Shown: piece after piece, positions 5,618 to 9,358 of the stretch
Layout: each line of letters starts with the position of its first letter
Numbering within the stretch: the first letter of the stretch is position 1
Made by a program: the position numbers and the translations under genes
Origin: Rhodospirillales bacterium
GTDB taxonomy: Bacteria > Pseudomonadota > Alphaproteobacteria > Acetobacterales > Acetobacteraceae
Direction: 5' to 3'
Length of the DNA stretch: 9,358 nucleotides
Assembly (NCBI GenBank): GCA_015654825.1
Contig: JAATGE010000281.1
Coordinates: forward strand, 1 to 9,358
The notes under the pieces: generated by a model
Told to the model about the DNA's origin: nothing
The model's database searches: none
Seen by the model: only the letters and a program-made list of their open reading frames with translations

Positions 5618-6016
5618 GTGGATGACTCACCGACGACCGCGGAAACGGAACTATCTTTACTGCGAGCCCGCGCAGAGGTGCTGGAAGCGGCACTTCAGGA
5701 CACGCGCCATCAGGCCACGCGCCGGTTGATCCAGGCTGAGTTGAAGGCCGAAGCGTGGAAGAACGGAATGGTCGACCTGGACGGCCTGAAGCTGATCGAG
5801 ACCGGGGACGTCTCCATTGACGATAATGGCGACGTGACGGGTGCCGCCAGCGTGGTTACGCGGTTGCGGCGAGCCAAGCCGTGGCTGTTCGGAACTACAA
5901 GTTCCAGTAGCCACGCGGGGGTGCCGGCCTGCGTGCCGACGCGGCAGAAGCTCGCGACGGAAATGAATCTGGACGAGTGGCGAAGCGCAAGGGCAGAGCT
6001 CCTGCGACGGCGCTGA
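5618..6016 (+). CDS. Putative short head scaffolding protein (GP20-like)
   Basis: A 132-residue protein between portal and capsid, the usual place for a scaffold that shapes the prohead and is then lost. Residues about 8-48 form a charged heptad-like helix likely to be a coiled coil. Residues 50-91 (a hydrophobic/acidic DLDGLKLIETGDVSIDDNGD run, then VTRLRRAKPWLF) resemble the C-terminal signature of Phage_GP20 scaffolds: alternating Leu/Asp, then D-x-x-G, then E/K-K-P-x-L-F. The C-terminus (115-132, MNLDEWRSARAELLRRR) is a basic helix that could bind the capsid interior. At 132 residues it is shorter than typical GP20 scaffolds. The GTG start (5618) has AGAGGA at 5602-5607. The sequence hints at a family match; the scaffold role comes mainly from position. 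Confidence 0.65.
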   Translation: MDDSPTTAETELSLLRARAEVLEAALQDTRHQATRRLIQAELKAEAWKNGMVDLDGLKLIETGDVSIDDNGDVTGAASVVTRLRRAKPWLFGTTSSSSHAGVPACVPTRQKLATEMNLDEWRSARAELLRRR

Positions 6017-6050
6017 AACCGGCGCCGGTTGTGGCGCCATAGTGTTTTTT
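6017..6050 (+). terminator. Palindrome cluster with T tract after the scaffold gene
   Basis: A perfect 14-bp palindrome AACCGGCGCCGGTT (6017-6030) directly follows the scaffold stop, then TGGCGCCA (6032-6039) and a run of six T (6045-6050). The two GGCGCC copies (6021-6026 and 6033-6038) can pair as a 6-bp stem with a 6-nt loop, giving a terminator-like structure. The T run begins six bases after the stem, farther than in a classical intrinsic terminator. It may reduce read-through from portal/scaffold into capsid, or process the mRNA. Confidence 0.4.
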
Positions 6051-6057
6051 GGCTGAT

Positions 6058-6086
6058 GGGGGCAAAGCCCCCGCTACCCTGGGGGC
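6058..6086 (+). promoter_or_regulatory. Two exclusive hairpins over the capsid ribosome binding site
   Basis: GGGGGC (6058-6063), GCCCCC (6067-6072) and GGGGGC (6081-6086) lie in a row. The middle block can pair with the first (AAA loop) or with the third (8-nt loop). The third contains the only purine-rich stretch before the capsid ATG at 6091, so the second pairing would hide the ribosome binding site and the first would free it. The first hairpin also resembles the GC repeats at 157-173 and 1856-1876. The pairing is visible; a regulatory function is inferred. Confidence 0.4.
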
Positions 6087-6090
6087 TTGA

Positions 6091-7419
6091 ATGGGCATAC
6101 AGAATTTTCCTGCCGCGTTGCAGCCGATCATTCAGCAAGGCTTCCTGGAGCGCGAATTCCAGCAGGCGCTGCAATCTCGGCTTGGCTACCGTGCCTGCGC
6201 CGACCGGGAAGAATTTGCGGTCGGCATCGGCGAAACGCTGACCAAGACGCGCGCCGGCCTGCTGCCGTCCGTGACGACACCGCTGGCGGCATCGACAAAC
6301 ACTAATCTGGATAATGGTTTGACGCCGACCAACTGGGGCGTGGAGCAGTATACACTGACGCTCAACAATTATGCGTCGACGATGGATCTCAACGTGGTGA
6401 CCAGTCGCGTTGGCATCGCCAGCCTGTTTCTGCAAAATGCCTATGTCAACGGGCAGCAGGCGGCCCGCAGCCTGGACGATCTCGCCCGCAACGCCCTGTT
6501 CGGCGCATATTTCAGTGGCAATACGAGGGCGCGCACGACGCTCGGGAGCGCCGGACCAAGCCTGACGGTCGACGACGTGCGCGGATTCCAGACCGCATTC
6601 GTCAATGGCGTGCAACAGGCAGTCTCGGTCGCGAACCCGTTGACGGTTACGGTCGGTGCGAACTCATATACGCTGGTGGCCGTTGCCGTAGACGGAACCA
6701 ATGTCAGTACCACCCCGGGGGGTAGTTCGGGCGTGCTGACGTTCGGCAGCAATGTAATCGTTTCGGATGGCACCGCCGGCAATACGGTTCTGGCGGCGAA
6801 CGCGGCCTTGGTGCTGCGGCCCAACGGGCGGACGAACACAAGCCAGGTCACCGCCGGCGATACCCTTGCGATGACCAATGTGCTCGACGCGGTTGCCAAT
6901 CTTCGATTGAACGCAGTCCCGGACATCGACGGAGCCTACAACTGCTATCTGGATCCGATCAGCGCACGCCAGTTGTTCGCGGACCAGGATTTCCAGCGGC
7001 TGTTCATCGGTGCCACGTCTGCGAATGAGGTCTTTCGGCCCGGCCAAGGCGTCGTGAACGAGTTTCTGGGCCTGCGTTTCGTGTTGACGAATGAGTCCTT
7101 CGTGCAGCCGTTTCCCGCGATCCCCGGGGCAATGATCCGGCGACCGATCGTGGTCGGCCAGGGAGCGCTGATCGAGGGCGATTTTGCCGGCATGGCTGCC
7201 GACGATGTCGCACCGCGCGACTCGATCGTATCACTGGTGGACGGCGTATGCATGGTGACGCGTGAGCCGATCGACCGCCTGCAGCAAATCATTGCGCAAT
7301 CCTGGTACTGGATTGGCGGGTTTTGCGCACCGTCGGACACCACGACCAACAGCCTGGTGCTGCCGACCGCGACCAATGCAAACTTCAAGCGGGCAGTGAT
7401 GATCGAGCACATTGGATAG
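6091..7419 (+). CDS. Major capsid protein (HK97 fold, N4-gp56-like)
   Basis: A 442-residue protein that should form the icosahedral shell. The pattern matches N4-gp56-type major capsid proteins: an N-terminal helix (QPIIQQGFLEREFQQAL, 11-27), an extended arm with ADREEFAVGIGETLTKTR (37-54) and an NWGVEQYTLTLNNYASTMDL strand region (81-100), spine helix DLNVVTSRVGIASLFLQNA (99-117), and A-domain parts with YLDPISARQLFADQDFQRLF (286-305), GLRFVLTNESF (327-337) and RPIVVGQGALI (351-361). Residues about 178-250 are beta-rich, Thr/Gly/Asn/Val-rich and probably form an inserted surface domain. There is no N-terminal protease or long scaffold extension, in line with the separate scaffold gene. The ATG at 6091 fits the family start; its G-rich ribosome binding site (6081-6085) is only five bases away and may be sequestered. 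Confidence 0.9.
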   Translation: MGIQNFPAALQPIIQQGFLEREFQQALQSRLGYRACADREEFAVGIGETLTKTRAGLLPSVTTPLAASTNTNLDNGLTPTNWGVEQYTLTLNNYASTMDLNVVTSRVGIASLFLQNAYVNGQQAARSLDDLARNALFGAYFSGNTRARTTLGSAGPSLTVDDVRGFQTAFVNGVQQAVSVANPLTVTVGANSYTLVAVAVDGTNVSTTPGGSSGVLTFGSNVIVSDGTAGNTVLAANAALVLRPNGRTNTSQVTAGDTLAMTNVLDAVANLRLNAVPDIDGAYNCYLDPISARQLFADQDFQRLFIGATSANEVFRPGQGVVNEFLGLRFVLTNESFVQPFPAIPGAMIRRPIVVGQGALIEGDFAGMAADDVAPRDSIVSLVDGVCMVTREPIDRLQQIIAQSWYWIGGFCAPSDTTTNSLVLPTATNANFKRAVMIEHIG

Positions 7420-7533
7420 CAGGCCGCCGCCGCATTGCCCGGGGAACCGCGGCGACGCCGGTCCGCGACATTGCGACCCTCCACGATACCGACGGCGTGG
7501 GCCCACTTCAAATCCGGAATGCGGAATGACACT
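7420..7533. other. Gap after the capsid gene
   Basis: A 114-base non-coding stretch. It contains a modest hairpin, CGCCGC (7428-7433) with GCGGCG (7449-7454), and no T tract. I see no clear promoter. An in-frame ATG at 7435 could extend the next gene upstream, but the added residues (MPGEPRRRRSATLRPST) look like non-coding translation. Confidence 0.4.
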
Positions 7534-7908
7534 ATGCTCACGGACCAGCAGAAAACGGAGATTCGACGCCACTGCGGCTACCCGGCATACGGCGCCACAC
7601 CGGCGGGAAACATGGGTTGGCGGTTTTTCGTCGCATATGGCGCGCTGGAATTTCGAATGAATAATCTAAGCGCGGCTGAAGAGGCTGTAGCATTGACGTA
7701 CGTCGCCACACTCATCCAGCTTGAGGGCGCGGTGCCGTCGACCAGCGACAATCTTGATAGCGACGGCGCGGCGAACTGGCAGCATAACAAGAATGAACTC
7801 GCAGACAGGCTTCGATTATTCGATGGCTGGCGGCGCCGCCTGTGTGCGTTCCTCGGCGTGCCGCCGGGCGAGGGGCTGGGACCAAGCTGCCTGACCTGGA
7901 TGGTGTGA
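7534..7908 (+). CDS. Conserved phage protein, head-completion/connector position
   Basis: A 124-residue soluble protein with no named family that I know. It looks well formed: MLTDQQKTEIRRHCGYPAYG at the start, aromatic-rich WRFFVAYGALEFRMNNL (29-45), then an acidic helix AAEEAVALTYVATLIQLEGAV (47-67), a SDNLDSDGAANWQHNKNE loop (71-88), and DGWRRRLCAFLGVPPGEGLG (97-116). Relatives, as I remember them, follow capsid genes in Acetobacteraceae prophages. A mainly helical protein of this size directly after the capsid gene suggests a head-tail adaptor or head-completion role; that is inference. I start it at ATG 7534 because the conserved-looking protein begins there; ATG at 7519 and 7435 are possible but add unconvincing residues. 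Its TGA (7906-7908) overlaps the next ATG by one base, so translation is coupled. Confidence 0.7.
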   Translation: MLTDQQKTEIRRHCGYPAYGATPAGNMGWRFFVAYGALEFRMNNLSAAEEAVALTYVATLIQLEGAVPSTSDNLDSDGAANWQHNKNELADRLRLFDGWRRRLCAFLGVPPGEGLGPSCLTWMV

Positions 7909-8525
7909 TGGACGGGGCAACGTTGCAGGACCGCCTGAGCCGCGGCATGGGTGTGGCCGCACGACGTATCGGACTGCCTTACATCGTTTCCCGCCCGTGT
8001 GGAACGGCCGATCCTCTGGCGGCCCGCAACCGTGTGATCCGCCTGCATGCGGCATTCGAGCGCGGCGGCGGCGGCGCGGTGCCTGGCTATGGCGGGCTGC
8101 TGTGGCACGGCATCTTCGACAGCGTCTACACGCGGGCCGGTGACTATCTATCGAGCTGCAGTTCGACCTACTTTGTGGCCACGCAACGGCCGTTAGCACC
8201 GGCGCAGTGCGTGCTGACGAACCGCATGGTTGATATTCTCCGGCCCGCGACACCAGGCGACGGAGGCTATAGCGGACTGGTTTTGGAGACGGCCGGAACC
8301 GTAATCGCGGCTTGGCCCGCGTGCCTGCAGGCGCTGCATGCCGGAACAAACGGTGCGCCACCCGACTCTCGATTTGGGAGTTGGAGCGTTTTGCTACCGG
8401 CACTGCCGGCCGAACCGCAGGTTGCCGACACAGTGCGCGACGATCTCGGCCGGACGTTTGCGACGGCGGCAGCCAGCGAAACCGAACTTGGTTGGCGCCT
8501 GATCGTGCGCCAGATTGCGGGCTGA
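7908..8525 (+). CDS. Conserved phage structural/connector protein
   Basis: A 205-residue protein of a type I associate with Acetobacteraceae phage head-tail modules; no characterised family comes to mind. Visible segments: an N-terminal helix TLQDRLSRGMGVAARRIG (5-22), YIVSRPCGTADPLAARNRVI (25-44), then beta-rich GLLWHGIFDSVYTRAGDYL (63-81), STYFVATQRPLAPAQCVLTN (86-105, display and use phrase), GTVIAAWPACL (130-140), GSWSVLLPALP (158-168) and a C-terminal ETELGWRLIVRQI (191-203). The protein is beta-rich with no transmembrane segment or signal peptide. It starts at ATG 7908, overlapping the upstream TGA as TGATG, which fixes the start over the longer frame from 7842. The likely job is at the head-tail interface or in a minor virion component, from position only. 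Confidence 0.7.
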   Translation: MDGATLQDRLSRGMGVAARRIGLPYIVSRPCGTADPLAARNRVIRLHAAFERGGGGAVPGYGGLLWHGIFDSVYTRAGDYLSSCSSTYFVATQRPLAPAQCVLTNRMVDILRPATPGDGGYSGLVLETAGTVIAAWPACLQALHAGTNGAPPDSRFGSWSVLLPALPAEPQVADTVRDDLGRTFATAAASETELGWRLIVRQIAG

Positions 8526-8575
8526 AACCTTCAAGAATGCACGGTTTTTGTAGCAAAACGGCGGAGACGCGACAC

Positions 8576-9358
8576 ATGCAAGCCGATGCACTGCACGTTG
8601 TCACTGCCCGATTCAATCCGTTGCGGTGGGCTGCGCCAGAGCGAACATTTCGTGACTGGGTTGGCCATATTCTGGACTCCGGCGCGCGTCTGACGACCGT
8701 GGAAGTGCAGTATGGCCGCCGCCCCTTCTGTTGCGACCTGCCACACGTAAATCATATCGGCTTGCGGGCCGACAGCTGGGCCTGGGGCAAGGAATGTGCA
8801 CTGAACGCGGCAATACATCGATTGCCTGATGCTGAGTATATCGCCTGGGGCGACGCCGACATCTGGCATCGCCGCCCAGGCTGGGCACGCGAAACGGTTG
8901 AGCATTTGCAGCACTACCGGGTGGTGCAGACCTGGACCCGCGCATTGGATCTCGGGCCGAACGACGCGCTGCTAGGCGTGCACCAGTCGTTCTGCTCGCA
9001 ATATCAGGCTGGGGAGCCGCTGGTCGCGGGCGGGCCTCGATTCTGGGCCTTCGACGGAGGCTACGCGACGTATCCGCACAGCGGCTATTTTTGGGCCGCC
9101 CGACGTGAGCTGTTCGATTGGACAGGCGGATTGTTCGAGCTTGCCGGCATGGGCAGCGCGGACCACCACATGGCCCTGGCGCTGGTGGGATTGGTCGAGC
9201 GCAGCTGGCCGGCCGGCACCAGCGCCTCGTATCGCGCACATCTGTTGCGGTGGCAGGAACGTGCACGTCGCTACGTCAATGGCAGAATTGCCGCAATTCC
9301 AGGAATTATTGAACACCGATTCCATGGCGCTAAGCAAAACCGCGGGTACCTCGACCGC
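8576..9358 (+). CDS. Phage glycosyltransferase-like protein (GT-A type), 3' end missing
   Basis: Open at the right edge: 261 residues seen, no stop. The sequence suggests a GT-A glycosyltransferase that moves a sugar from a nucleotide-sugar donor. It begins LHVVTARFNPLRW (6-18), as in a Rossmann-like first strand, then GARLTTVEVQYGRRPF (36-51), a KE-x-x-LN helix (GKECALNAAI, 71-80), and the metal-binding DxD-type motif in EYIAWGDADIWHRRPGW (87-103, Asp93 and Asp95). Downstream, VVQTWTRALDLGP (116-128), HSGYFWAARRELFDWTGG (168-185), GSADHHMALAL (193-203), and IPGIIEHRFHGAKQNRGYLD (241-260) match the acceptor side and a C-terminal His-Gly-x-Lys element of this phage family as I remember it. GGAG at 8563-8566 supports the ATG at 8576. 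It is 50 bases after the previous gene, so it belongs to the late operon. The target could be virion protein or host surface glycan. Confidence 0.8.
   Translation, partial: MQADALHVVTARFNPLRWAAPERTFRDWVGHILDSGARLTTVEVQYGRRPFCCDLPHVNHIGLRADSWAWGKECALNAAIHRLPDAEYIAWGDADIWHRRPGWARETVEHLQHYRVVQTWTRALDLGPNDALLGVHQSFCSQYQAGEPLVAGGPRFWAFDGGYATYPHSGYFWAARRELFDWTGGLFELAGMGSADHHMALALVGLVERSWPAGTSASYRAHLLRWQERARRYVNGRIAAIPGIIEHRFHGAKQNRGYLDR

Noticed and set aside
5710..6615. Minus-strand ORF of 301 aa across scaffold and capsid
   Set aside because: It is antisense to the scaffold and capsid genes and spans the palindromic intergenic region; no domain is visible.
8544..8559. GTTTT...AAAAC inverted repeat between the last two genes
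   Set aside because: The stem is five mostly A-T pairs; it is too weak for a terminator and likely fortuitous.
7816..8616. Minus-strand ORF of 266 aa
   Set aside because: It is antisense to the coupled connector-position genes; the product is Arg/Pro/Ser/Cys-rich without motifs.
1..9358. CRISPR array, tRNA or rRNA genes, integrase, phage attachment site
   Set aside because: I found no regularly spaced repeats, no tRNA-like cloverleaf, no rRNA-like stretch, no tyrosine or serine recombinase motifs, and no direct repeat that could serve as an attachment core.

Overview
The window looks like the left-hand part of a temperate tailed phage or prophage (class Caudoviricetes) of an alphaproteobacterium, most likely Acetobacteraceae. 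The phage assignment rests on recognisable protein families in canonical order: repressor, early regulators, large terminase, portal, scaffold, major capsid. The host guess rests on GC-rich codon use, on a GcrA-like early protein and a DUF6362-like protein typical of alphaproteobacterial prophages, and on hairpin repeats built around GGGGCCGTAGGCCCC and CCAGGGGCAGAGCCCCTGG, which I recognise from memory as common between genes in Acetobacteraceae. No database search was possible, so family names are pattern recognition.

Layout. Positions 1-253 hold no convincing gene, only a hairpin and one copy of the repeat. A lambda-type switch follows: a short XRE-family repressor on the minus strand (254-625), a divergent promoter/operator region (about 630-710), and two early plus-strand genes, a small GcrA-like HTH protein (726-1022) and a DUF6362-like protein (1035-1514). 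Positions 1515-2043 are a repeat-rich, gene-poor convergent region. A small lipoprotein gene (2044-2406) lies on the minus strand and looks like a moron (lysogenic-conversion cargo) or host insertion. Positions 2407-2816 are uncertain; a weak ORF (2499-2804) sits where a small terminase could be.

From 2817 the plus strand carries a tightly packed late operon: TerL (2817-4211), SPP1-gp6-like portal (4221-5615), short GP20-like scaffold (5618-6016), N4-gp56-like major capsid (6091-7419), two conserved phage proteins in the head-completion/head-tail connector position (7534-7908 and 7908-8525), and a glycosyltransferase-like protein (8576 to the window end, open).

Together the genes describe lysogeny control followed by DNA packaging and head assembly. 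The least expected elements are the glycosyltransferase inside the head/tail cassette, a possible RNA switch over the capsid ribosome binding site, and the repeat-flanked lipoprotein island separating early and late genes.
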